DNA of 64,000 nucleotides from Rhodoferax sp. (GTDB taxonomy: Bacteria; Pseudomonadota; Gammaproteobacteria; Burkholderiales; Burkholderiaceae_C). Position 1 is the stretch's first letter. The number at the start of each line of letters is the position of its first letter. Below, one piece after another: positions 15,847 to 22,958 of the stretch. The notes below the pieces were generated by a model. The model did no database searches. It was not told where the DNA came from and worked only from the letters and a program-made list of their open reading frames with translations. Location: the NCBI GenBank assembly GCA_024235935.1, contig JACKLL010000002.1, forward strand, positions 186,001 through 250,000. The letters run 5' to 3'. The translations under genes were made by a program, and so were the position numbers.

Positions 15847-16974
15847 TCAGACGCCGCCGGCGGCCAGTTTGACGGTCGTGCCTTCGCGCAGCTGCCCCAC
15901 CGAGCCGGAAATCACCGGCGTCTGCGGATCGAGGCCTGGAACGGCCACCATCCATTGCCCCTCGAACTGGCCGCGCGCACCCAGCTCCACCGGCTGGTGC
16001 ACGACCTTGTTGTCGCGTACCAGTTGCACATACGGACGCGGCTTGTCGGTGCGTACGGCGCTGATCGGCAGTGCCAGTGCCTCGGTGCTGGCGACCGTCA
16101 ACGTGCCCTGGGCGAACAGGCCCTGGCGCAGCCCGGGGGAGGGCGTCAGCTCCAGGTAGACGAGCACGGACCGGCTGCCTGCCATGACGGTGGGATTGAT
16201 GCGCACCACCTGCGCGCGGACCGGCGCATCCGTGCCTTCGATCTGCAGTTCGGCCACCTGCCCGAGCCGCACCAGCGGCGAGTCGGATGCCGCCAGACTG
16301 GCTTCGAGCTCCAGCCGGCGGATGTCGACGACCTCCAGCACCCGGCCGTCGACGGCCACGCGTTCGCCGTTCTGGGCCAGCCGCTGTGCAATGACGCCGT
16401 CGATCGGTGCCCGCAGCACCGTGTCGTCGAGCTGCTTGGCCACCACCTCGACGCCGGCACTCGCCGCCTTGAAACTGGCCTGGGCGCTGGCCAGGCTGGC
16501 ACTGGACGTGTCCAGCGCCGACTGGGAGATGAAGCCCTGCTTGACCAGCGCGGCATTGTTGTCGTAGGTGCGCCGTGCGATGTCGACCTGCGCCTTGGCG
16601 GCCTCGGCCTGTTGCTGGGCCTGGCGCAGCCGCGCCTGGGTATCGGTGGCATCCACCCGCGCGACGACCTGGCCGGCCTTGACGGTGTCGCCCTCGCGCA
16701 ACGAGAGGTTCTGCAGTTCGCCCGCCACCCGCGCCTTGATGAAGGCGGAGTTGGTGGCCTTGAGCGAGCCGGATACCGGCAGCACCTGGCTCAATAGGCG
16801 GGGGCGGACCTGCACCAGGTCGGCGGCGACCAGTTCGACGACCGATTCGGTCTTGGCTGCGGCCTCGCTTGTGGCCTGCTGGCGTGCCTTGCGCTTGTCG
16901 ATCACTTGCAGGGCGCCAAAGGCGAGTGCCGCCAGCGCCAGCGCGATGAGCAGCCACTTGAAAATAGGTTTCAT
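15847..16974 (-). CDS. RND periplasmic adaptor (membrane fusion protein)
   Basis: A 375-residue HlyD/MFP-type adaptor. An N-terminal membrane anchor (FKWLLIALALAALAFGALQ) is followed by the lipoyl/barrel half-motifs (RVAGELQNLSLREGDTVKAGQVVARVD), a helical hairpin (~95-180), then APIDGVIAQRLAQNGERVAVDGRVLEVVD and beta-barrel/membrane-proximal domains. No lipobox cysteine is seen, so it is held by the uncleaved anchor. It bridges the RND pump and a TolC channel. Its ATG overlaps the TGA of the upstream TetR gene as ATGA (16971-16974), indicating coupled translation. Confidence 0.95.
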   Translation of the reverse strand: MKPIFKWLLIALALAALAFGALQVIDKRKARQQATSEAAAKTESVVELVAADLVQVRPRLLSQVLPVSGSLKATNSAFIKARVAGELQNLSLREGDTVKAGQVVARVDATDTQARLRQAQQQAEAAKAQVDIARRTYDNNAALVKQGFISQSALDTSSASLASAQASFKAASAGVEVVAKQLDDTVLRAPIDGVIAQRLAQNGERVAVDGRVLEVVDIRRLELEASLAASDSPLVRLGQVAELQIEGTDAPVRAQVVRINPTVMAGSRSVLVYLELTPSPGLRQGLFAQGTLTVASTEALALPISAVRTDKPRPYVQLVRDNKVVHQPVELGARGQFEGQWMVAVPGLDPQTPVISGSVGQLREGTTVKLAAGGV

Positions 16975-17663
16975 GGGGAGGGTGTCGCAGGTCGATGGGG
17001 TGTTTCGGTGTCGGGCATGCGCAGGCCGTTGAGCAGGATGTCCACCTGTGCTGCCAGGTAGTCTTCGGGAACCAGCGGGCTGCCCTGGGGGGTGCAGGCG
17101 CCGAAGGAGTGTTTCCAGACGATCAGGTACAGCAAGGGCGCAAGCACGGTGTGCACGCCGTATTGCAGGTCCATGGCACGGAACTCGCCGCGTTCGATGC
17201 CGCGCTGCAGGATGCGCCGGATCAGCGCATTGCCGGGCTCGATCACCTCGTGCTGATAGAACGCCGCCAGTTCCGGGAAGTTGCTGGCCTCGCTCATCAT
17301 CAGCTTGGAGATGCCCGAGGCCTTGGTGTCACCGACCATGGACCACCACTGCCCCATCGCGTAGCGCAGCAGTTCGGCCGAGGTGCCGGGAAACTGGTCC
17401 AGCACCAGGCTCCACTGCGGAAAGCGCAAGGACAGGTTCTCGCGCACCACGGCCTTGAACAGGTCCTCTTTGCTGGCGAAATACAGGAACAGCGTGCCTT
17501 TGGAGACGCCCGCGCGTCGGGCCACTTCCTCGACCCGGGTGGCGGCATAGCCCTTTTCGACAAACAGGTCGAGCGCCGCGGCCAGCAACTCGCCCGGGCG
17601 CGCCTCCTTGCGGCGCGCAGACTTGTGCGCCGGGGCGACGGACGGAGCGGTATTTGCGGACAC
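16971..17663 (-). CDS. TetR/AcrR-family repressor of the RND operon
   Basis: A 230-residue TetR-family regulator. The N-terminal helix-turn-helix is typical: LLAAALDLFVEKGYAATRVEEVARRAGVSKGTLFLYFASKEDLF (~27-70); the C-terminal ligand domain has the WSLVLDQF and LVPEDYLAAQVDILLNGL segments of the AcrR-like group. It is the first gene of the tetR-adaptor-RND unit and should repress its own operon until a pump substrate binds. The start is GTG 17663; no ATG gives a full DNA-binding domain. A near-perfect 24-bp palindrome lies 15 bp upstream. Confidence 0.92.
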   Translation of the reverse strand: MSANTAPSVAPAHKSARRKEARPGELLAAALDLFVEKGYAATRVEEVARRAGVSKGTLFLYFASKEDLFKAVVRENLSLRFPQWSLVLDQFPGTSAELLRYAMGQWWSMVGDTKASGISKLMMSEASNFPELAAFYQHEVIEPGNALIRRILQRGIERGEFRAMDLQYGVHTVLAPLLYLIVWKHSFGACTPQGSPLVPEDYLAAQVDILLNGLRMPDTETPHRPATPSP

Positions 17664-17677
17664 GGCGTGGGCTTCAA

Positions 17678-17701
17678 ATTAATGACTGCTGGGTTATTAA
17701 T
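17678..17701. promoter_or_regulatory. Palindromic operator in front of tetR-RND operon
   Basis: Inverted repeat ATTAATGAC - 6 nt - GTTATTAAT; eight of nine arm positions pair. It lies 15 bp upstream of the GTG start of the TetR gene, the right size and place for an autoregulatory TetR operator overlapping the promoter. Confidence 0.7.
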
Positions 17702-17833
17702 GTACCGCAAGCCGCTGTGGCGGCGGCCTGTGCCGGCGTAGCGCCGCCCCGGCTTTACACAGATTTACCCGGTCGCTTTGGGCAGCCGGTCACGCGGGCC
17801 CGGACCCAGGGGCCGGCCGCCTCCGGCGGGTCG

Positions 17834-18817
17834 TCAGACTGGGGCCAGGCGGCTGCTGCGCTGCGCGAAGTAGAACCACTCGTTGCCGGCCAGCGCGCCC
17901 GGATTGGGAAACACGATGAACCCGTCGGCGTCGGCCTGCACCGGCGTGCCGTCGTGCCGCACGCCGATGGTCTGGCCTTTGGTGACCGGGTCGTAGCTCG
18001 ACCAGGGCTGGGTGAAACGATCTTCGGCATGGTGCTTGTCGATGACCTGTGTCAGGCGCAGCATCTGCGGCTCGGCGGTCGGGGTCGGCGCGGGCGCGTC
18101 GACCATCTGCAACAGCGCGAGCGTGTGGCGGATGGCGCGCCAGCCGACTTCGGGCGCCTGCGGATCGTCGTGCTGGCCGCATTCGAGGGTGACGCCGTAG
18201 CCACCCTGGCTGCGCATGTACTCGGTGGTACCCACGCCGTAGCGGGGGTCGGTACTGAGCAACTGCGCCCGGTCAGCGCCTTGCGTGCGTGCCAGGCGTA
18301 CCTTGACACCCTCGGCATAGGTCTGCAGCCATCCTTCGACGATGCGCCGGGGGCCCAGCCGCAAGGCCAGGGCCTCTTCCTGCGCCGCATGGGCGAAGGG
18401 CTCCAGTTCGCCGGTGTTGTCCTGCGGGCCGAGCATCACGAAGGGCTCGCCGGGGCTGTGGAAGGAGTGCAGGTCGAGCAGCACGTCATGCGCGGCCAGC
18501 AGCGGACACAACACGTTGGCGATGTGGTCCTCGTAGTCCTGCGGCATCGCATTCGGATACAGGTTGCGGTTCAGGTTGCGGTCGCCCATGCGCTGGCCAC
18601 GTTCATAGGCCAATGGATTGGTCACCGGCACCAGGGTCAGGCTGCCGCGCAGCAGCTGCAGCACACCGCTGTCGAGCTCTGCGGCGACGCGCTGGATCGC
18701 CTTGCTGCCGCAGGTCTCGTTGCCGTGCACCGCGCCGGTGACGATCAGCCGGGGACCGGGGTGCAGGGCGCGGAAACTGTGCAGGCGCAGGGCGGTGGTC
18801 GGGACGGTGTCGGGCAT
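17834..18817 (-). CDS. Succinylglutamate desuccinylase/aspartoacylase-family zinc hydrolase
   Basis: A 327-residue carboxypeptidase-like zinc enzyme. The metal ligands are visible: HGNETCG (His31, Glu34) and the later LLDLHSFHSPG (His), plus the substrate-binding DRNLNRNLYPNA. A C-terminal beta domain (TKGQTIGVRHDGTPVQADADGFIVFPNPGA) is typical of AstE/AspA relatives. Family members remove acyl groups from N-acylated amino acids such as N-succinylglutamate or N-acetylaspartate. No arginine succinyltransferase genes adjoin it, so the in vivo substrate is open. ATG 18817 is the only start upstream of the conserved block. The gene stands alone. Confidence 0.88.
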   Translation of the reverse strand: MPDTVPTTALRLHSFRALHPGPRLIVTGAVHGNETCGSKAIQRVAAELDSGVLQLLRGSLTLVPVTNPLAYERGQRMGDRNLNRNLYPNAMPQDYEDHIANVLCPLLAAHDVLLDLHSFHSPGEPFVMLGPQDNTGELEPFAHAAQEEALALRLGPRRIVEGWLQTYAEGVKVRLARTQGADRAQLLSTDPRYGVGTTEYMRSQGGYGVTLECGQHDDPQAPEVGWRAIRHTLALLQMVDAPAPTPTAEPQMLRLTQVIDKHHAEDRFTQPWSSYDPVTKGQTIGVRHDGTPVQADADGFIVFPNPGALAGNEWFYFAQRSSRLAPV

Positions 18818-19587
18818 GGTGCAGGGTGATTGTGCAGGATGGGGCAGTTGCGGAGGGGCAGAGGTTGGCGCTCACTATAACGGAGCCTTTGCGGCATTTG
18901 GGGGCGGCGCTTATGCTCGCCGTGGTCGTGCTTCGTCGGTGGCCTGCGTCGCGGCAGGCGGGAGCCGGCGCGGGCGCAAGGCGGGCGGTCGGGCGCTGAA
19001 CGCGCCGACGTCCCTGCGGTGCGCGCGGGTGGGGCGCATCGCGCAACTCACTTCGTTCGCTTCGCTCTCTGCGTTCAGACAGGCGCGATGAGAATGACAA
19101 CGAAGCGCGCTGCGCGCGCCGCCCCACCCACTGTGCTCCTCGGCGCCCCGCCATGCGCCCGCACCGGCTCCCGCCTGCCGCGACGCGGGGGGCGTGCGTT
19201 GGGGATCGATATCGCGGGATGCTGGGAACCACGGGGGCCGACCGGTTCAGCTTTCACGTTGTAACGCCGGCATTCCTTGCGCAAAATCCAGAGGCCAGTT
19301 GGGGGCACGGATATCTTCTGATGCCTGAACTCTCATGGACTGGCGTCGATCGCATGCTTACGCGCATTGTCTCTGGGGCAAGTGCCGCGACTGGGACGCA
19401 TTGGTTCAAAAGCTGCAACGCTATTTGGCGTGGGAGTTTGACGATTACCAACCATATGCAAGCACAGATGACCAATGGGTGGGCCCACGCGGACACGCAG
19501 CAGCAGTTCGCCGCTTCCCGGTCTGCGGTGTGTGCCGGTGGCCTCCGGCATTGGATCGCATAGCCACAGTCACAGCAGTACATCCGG
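18818..19587. other. Gene-poor stretch with long inverted repeat
   Basis: About 770 bp without a supportable gene. It contains the inverted-repeat element at 18946-19186. Downstream of it (about 19250-19590) base composition is visibly less GC-rich than the neighbours. A short plus-strand frame at 19335-19613 (around RDWDALVQKLQRYLAWEFDDYQ) has protein-like composition in its middle but no recognisable family, and could be a remnant. Confidence 0.5.
18946..19186. repeat. 241-bp element bounded by 42-bp inverted repeats
   Basis: Arms 18946-18987 and 19145-19186 are reverse complements at 38 of 42 positions, with the outermost 23 bp perfect. A second, inner pair is visible (GGGTGGGGCG near 19027-19036 against CGCCCCACCC near 19110-19119), so the whole could fold into a long cruciform or RNA hairpin. 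No transposase frame is inside. It could be a MITE-like or REP-like dispersed element. Confidence 0.75.
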
Positions 19588-19616
19588 TTGACTCTAGGAA
19601 CGCGACGCGTTAATAT
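19588..19616 (+). promoter_or_regulatory. Promoter of higBA
   Basis: -35 TTGACT (19588-19593), exactly 17 bp, then -10-like TAATAT (19611-19616). Predicted transcription start is near 19623, only about two bases before the GTG of higB. Confidence 0.65.
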
Positions 19617-19626
19617 CGTAACGCGT
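19605..19626. promoter_or_regulatory. HigA operator candidate overlapping -10 and higB start
   Basis: Perfect inverted repeat ACGCGTTA - 6 nt - TAACGCGT. It covers the -10 element and reaches into the GTG start codon at 19625, ideal for autorepression by the HigA/HigBA complex. Confidence 0.7.
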
Positions 19627-19906
19627 GTCTATCAAAAACTTCAAGTGCAAAGATACCCGAGCCCTTTTCGAGGGCAAGCGTGTGAAGCGTTGGGTGAACA
19701 TTGAAAGACCTGCCCTGCGCAAGCTTGCGCAACTGGACTGGTCGCTGGTTCTTGAGGACCTGAAGGCTCCGCCGGGCAATGGCCTGGAAGCGCTGAAGGA
19801 TGATCGGAAAGGGCAGCACAGTATCCGCATCAATCAGCAATGGCGCGTCTGCTTTGTCTGGACAGCAGATGGAGCCGCAGACGTAGAGATCGTTGACTAT
19901 CACTGA
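19625..19906 (+). CDS. higB: HigB-type mRNA interferase toxin (RelE/ParE superfamily)
   Basis: A 93-residue RelE-fold toxin. The residues needed in HigB of plasmid Rts1 (Lys57, Asp90, Tyr91, His92) line up with Lys58 (LEALKDD) and the C-terminal Asp91-Tyr92-His93. HIRINQQWRVCFVW is the family core strand (read here as HSIRINQQWRVCFVW). HigB cuts mRNA codons within translating ribosomes. The start is GTG 19625 (VSIKNFKCKDTRALFEG, matching the usual HigB N-terminus); there is no ribosome-binding site and almost no leader if the predicted promoter is right. Toxin precedes antitoxin, the inverted order typical of higBA; the gap to higA is 10 bp. Confidence 0.94.
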   Translation: MSIKNFKCKDTRALFEGKRVKRWVNIERPALRKLAQLDWSLVLEDLKAPPGNGLEALKDDRKGQHSIRINQQWRVCFVWTADGAADVEIVDYH

Positions 19907-19916
19907 AGGAATGACC

Positions 19917-20216
19917 ATGCGCACCGTTCTACCCGTCTCACCCGGAGAAATGCTGGAAGAGGAGTTTCTCAAGCCACTGGGCCTGACGAAGTACCGCCTC
20001 GCAAAGGACATCGGTGTCCCTGCGCAGCGGATCGGCGAGATCGTCTCTGGCAAGCGCTCTGTCACCGCTGATACCGATCTACGGCTTTGCCGCTACTTTG
20101 GCCTGAGTGACGGCTGGTGGCTGCGAGGGCAGGTCGCCTACGACACAGCCATTGCCAAGGAATCCCTTCAGAAGGAGTTGGCCAGCATCCAGAAATGTTC
20201 ACTTTTGGATGCGTAG
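19917..20216 (+). CDS. higA: HigA-type antitoxin (Xre-family HTH)
   Basis: A 99-residue antitoxin with an Xre helix-turn-helix: PGEMLEEEFLKPLGLTKYRLAKDIGVPAQRIGEIVSGKRSVTADTDLRLCRYFG, the VapI/HigA form. It neutralises HigB and represses the operon through the DNA-binding domain. ATGs occur at 19911 and 19917; GAAGGA ends at 19910, so the second is spaced 6 nt and preferred. The toxin stop (19904-19906) lies inside this ribosome-binding site, so the pair is translationally linked. Confidence 0.94.
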   Translation: MRTVLPVSPGEMLEEEFLKPLGLTKYRLAKDIGVPAQRIGEIVSGKRSVTADTDLRLCRYFGLSDGWWLRGQVAYDTAIAKESLQKELASIQKCSLLDA

Positions 20217-20459
20217 CATCGTGTGGTCCAAGCCCTTATGCAAGGGGAGCGCCCCAACGCTGTCGCCCCGTTAGCGCGAATGAATGCCTGCTATTGCAAG
20301 GCGAGAATGTCGAGACTCCGTCAGTAGCCGTCCAACGCACAGCAGGCGCAACCGTCCATCCGAGGCCCAGGAACGCACTTCTGCGTCTTCCCCGGACCCA
20401 AGCACTGGCCTGCGGCATACACCACCATCCTCCAACTGTGGGCGGTTTGCCCGCTTCCC

Positions 20460-21407
20460 ATGAACCACATCGTCCTGTCCGCCCTGTTGCCCGTGATGGC
20501 GCTGATCCTGCTCGGCCTGGGCGTCGGGCGTGCCCGCTGGCTCGGGCCGGTGACGGTGCGGCGGTTGACCGACCTGGCGTTCCTGGTGCTGACGCCGGTC
20601 TTGCTCTTCCGCGCGATGAGCCGGGTGCATGTCGAACTGCTCGATCTGCGTCCGGCTGCGGTATATGCGCTGGCGCTGGTGCTGGTTTTCGTCGGCATGC
20701 TGCGCCAGCATGGCCTGAGCCAGCGCGGGGCGGTGCTGGCGCTGGCGGCCACGTATGGCAATGCCGTGATGATCGGCATCCCGCTGGTGTCGCTGGCCTG
20801 GGGCGAGGCCGGGCTGGTAACCCTGTTCACGCTGATCCCGATCCATTCGCTGGTGTTGTTGACCACCGCCACCGTGGTGCTGGAGTTCGCGCTGGCGCGC
20901 GAGCAGGCGGCGGCCACCCCTGATGTCGCGGCGCGGCTGTGGATGGTCGGCCTGCGTTCGCTGCGCAAGGCCTTGCTGCATCCGGTGCCGCTGCCCATCC
21001 TCGCCGGGCTGCTGTTTGCGCAGACCGGCTGGCAGATTCCGCCCTGGCTGGACCTGCCGATGGCCTGGCTGGGCAAGGGCTTCGGGCCGCTGGCGCTGTT
21101 CCTGGTAGGGGTGTCGCTGGCCGCGTCCTATGTGGGCCGCAATCTGCGCGGCGCGATGCTGATGACTGCGGTCAAGGCCTTGCTGTTGCCGTTGCTGGCC
21201 GGCGCTCTGGGCTGGGCCTTGGGCATGTCCGGCCTGCCGCTGGCCGTGATGGTCGTCACCGCCGGCTTGCCGGTGGGCGCCAATGCATTCCTGTTCTCGC
21301 AGCGCTACGGCGTGGCGCAGGAGACGGTCACCGCCAGTGTTGCGGTGTCGACCGCGGTGACTGCGCTGACGGTCTCGCTGATCCTGTTGTTCTTCGGCGC
21401 CGGCTGA
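20460..21407 (+). CDS. AEC-family transporter (auxin efflux carrier fold)
   Basis: A 315-residue membrane protein with about ten hydrophobic segments in two inverted halves. Family features include RLTDLAFLVLTPVLLFRAMS, YGNAVMIGIPLVSLAWGE in the first half and TAGLPVGANAFLFSQRYG in the second. Bacterial AEC proteins (for example MdcF or MleP types) move malonate, malate or similar carboxylates; substrate here is unknown. The upstream 240 bp (20217-20459) shows no gene and no obvious promoter. A GC-rich hairpin spans its stop codon region and may help end transcription with the convergent pdxH. Confidence 0.9.
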   Translation: MNHIVLSALLPVMALILLGLGVGRARWLGPVTVRRLTDLAFLVLTPVLLFRAMSRVHVELLDLRPAAVYALALVLVFVGMLRQHGLSQRGAVLALAATYGNAVMIGIPLVSLAWGEAGLVTLFTLIPIHSLVLLTTATVVLEFALAREQAAATPDVAARLWMVGLRSLRKALLHPVPLPILAGLLFAQTGWQIPPWLDLPMAWLGKGFGPLALFLVGVSLAASYVGRNLRGAMLMTAVKALLLPLLAGALGWALGMSGLPLAVMVVTAGLPVGANAFLFSQRYGVAQETVTASVAVSTAVTALTVSLILLFFGAG

Positions 21408-21443
21408 GCCCGGCTTCAGGCCTGTTCGGCCGCCGGCCGTTCT

Positions 21444-22085
21444 TCAGGGCGCCAGCCGTTCGCGGATCCACTGGCCATCGCGGCTGCCTTGCGTGTAGCG
21501 CAGCCGGTCGTGCAGGCGGCTCTTGCGGCCCTGCCAGAACTGCCAGTTGTCGGGTTTGAGCCGGTAGCCGCCCCAGTGCGGTGGGCGCGGCGGTTGCAGC
21601 AGGAATTGCGCGCCGTATTTGGCGGCGTTGGCCACCAGCACCGAGCGGCTGGAGATGACCTGTGACTGCGGTGACGCCCAGGCGCCGATGCGCGAGTCCA
21701 GTGGCCGGCTCTTGAAATAGGCGTCGCTCTCGGCACCATCGACCTTCTCGACGATGCCTTCGATGCGCACCACGCGCTCGAGCTCGACCCAGTGAAACTG
21801 CAGCGCAGCGTAGGGGTTGCCGGCCAGTTCCTGGCCCTTGCGGCTTTCGTAGTTGGTGTACCAGACGATGCCGCGCGCGTCATAGCCCTTGATCAGCACT
21901 ACGCGGGTGCTCGGCCGCAGGCGCTGGTCGACCGTGGCCAGCGTCATCGCGTTGGGCTCGGGTACCTCGGAGGCGATGGCCTCGTCCAGCCATTGGGAAA
22001 ACTGCTGCAGCGGGTCCGCGTGTGACGCGTCCTCGCTCAGCTCGGCCCGTTCGTAACTCTTGCGCAGATCGGCGATGTTGTTCAT
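21444..22085 (-). CDS. pdxH: Pyridoxamine/pyridoxine 5'-phosphate oxidase
   Basis: A 213-residue FMN enzyme of normal length that oxidises PNP/PMP to pyridoxal 5'-phosphate. Landmarks: N-terminal MNNIADLRKSYERAELSED, FMN-binding RVVLIKGYDARGIVWYTNYESRKGQEL, SRPLDSRIGAWASPQSQVI, and the C-terminal WQFWQGRKSRLHDRLRY ending W-I-R-ERLAP. I chose ATG 22085 as the conserved start; an ATG ten codons earlier adds a non-conserved leader. It precedes nothing on its strand and follows chaC by 54 bp. Confidence 0.97.
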   Translation of the reverse strand: MNNIADLRKSYERAELSEDASHADPLQQFSQWLDEAIASEVPEPNAMTLATVDQRLRPSTRVVLIKGYDARGIVWYTNYESRKGQELAGNPYAALQFHWVELERVVRIEGIVEKVDGAESDAYFKSRPLDSRIGAWASPQSQVISSRSVLVANAAKYGAQFLLQPPRPPHWGGYRLKPDNWQFWQGRKSRLHDRLRYTQGSRDGQWIRERLAP

Positions 22086-22139
22086 GGAGGAAGTATAGGA
22101 AGGGAAGGGTCGCAACCAGCAGGTCGCACGGGTCCCGCC

Positions 22140-22763
22140 TCAGCGGGCCGGCTCGCGGGCATGGTGCAGCAGGCGGTGCAGCGCGTGGTCGTGGATGCCG
22201 TGGTCCTTCAGGCATTGCAGCGTCTGGCGTGCATAGTCCAGCGTGCTGCCGTAGCGGCCGCCCGCGCCGGCGAAGATCTCGCGGTAGCGCTGCGCGGGCA
22301 GGTCGCCGGTGAAGTTCGGGCTCTTGCGCGACAGTGTGAAACCCAGCGCCCTGACGGTGCCGCCGGGTGTCTGGCACGGCAGCCACTTCGGGTCGTACAC
22401 GCCGGTCATCATCTCGCGGTCCCACAACTGGTGCAGCACCGCTTCGCCATCGCGCTGCGGCACCCGCAGCACGGCACCCTGGCAGCTGCCGCCGGGCAAC
22501 AATGCAAACACCAGGCCAGGGCATTCAGGTGTACCGCGGTTGACGCGGCTCCACATCTTCAGGGCGCGATGCCAGCCGTGGACACGGGCCAGCCGCTGTT
22601 CCGACGGATCGAAGTCCGGGCGCCAGATCAATGACGCGTAGGCAAATACCCACAGGTCGCCCCTGCCGCCCCATTCGTCCTTGGCCCGTGCCAGCATCGG
22701 CGCAGGGTCACGCACCGGGACCGGCAGCACGCAAGGCGGAGGAATCAGGGGTATGTGGCTCAC
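22140..22763 (-). CDS. chaC: ChaC-type glutathione-specific gamma-glutamylcyclotransferase
   Basis: A 207-residue protein with the ChaC fold: substrate-binding VFAYASLIWRPDFDP (~39-53), RVHGWHRALKMWS, RGTPECPGLVFALLPGGSC, and the catalytic glutamate region LWDREMMTGVYDPKWL. ChaC splits glutathione into 5-oxoproline and Cys-Gly in the cytoplasm. ATG 22763 gives a usual length. It lies upstream of pdxH on the same strand and may be co-transcribed; the 195-bp gap to edd holds divergent promoters. Confidence 0.93.
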   Translation of the reverse strand: MSHIPLIPPPCVLPVPVRDPAPMLARAKDEWGGRGDLWVFAYASLIWRPDFDPSEQRLARVHGWHRALKMWSRVNRGTPECPGLVFALLPGGSCQGAVLRVPQRDGEAVLHQLWDREMMTGVYDPKWLPCQTPGGTVRALGFTLSRKSPNFTGDLPAQRYREIFAGAGGRYGSTLDYARQTLQCLKDHGIHDHALHRLLHHAREPAR

Positions 22764-22935
22764 TGCCGCTACTGTAGCCTCCGGTTCAGAAGCATGGGCA
22801 TGGTCGACACAGAAGCCAAGGGCCGCGCTTTGGCATTGGGTGCGGGTGCCAATGCGGGGATTGGCGCGGCGATTTGGTAACCGGTCCGTAACCCGGACAC
22901 GGTTTCTGGAGCACCATTGCCGTTACGATAGCGCT

Positions 22936-22950
22936 TGTAACTAAGTTACA
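22936..22950. promoter_or_regulatory. HexR-type operator in front of edd-eda
   Basis: Perfect palindrome TGTAACTAAGTTACA, ending 8 bp before the edd ATG. It matches 13 of 15 positions of the HexR consensus as I know it (TGTAATTAAATTACA). HexR represses Entner-Doudoroff genes and is released by KDPG. A hexR gene is not in the window. Confidence 0.78.
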
Positions 22951-22958
22951 GGAAAACA

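Noticed and set aside
12412..16797. A 1461-codon open frame on the plus strand opposite the RND and adaptor genes, and a similar 1438-codon frame on the minus strand.
   Set aside because: Composition is Arg/His/Gln/Asp-rich with no family motif, while the minus-strand frames at 12622-15843 and 15847-16974 encode clear RND and adaptor proteins. Long shadows are usual at this GC.
19335..19613. Small plus-strand frame upstream of higB.
   Set aside because: Middle part looks protein-like but there is no family match, no ribosome site, and it would overlap the higBA promoter; left as possible remnant.
20217..20459. Possible integron attC-like sequence around GTTAG after higBA.
   Set aside because: No paired simple sites in the right order and no second cassette or integrase; nothing else visible in the gap.
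21400..21440. GC-rich hairpin after the AEC transporter as a rho-independent terminator.
   Set aside because: Stem is present but there is no T-run on either strand.
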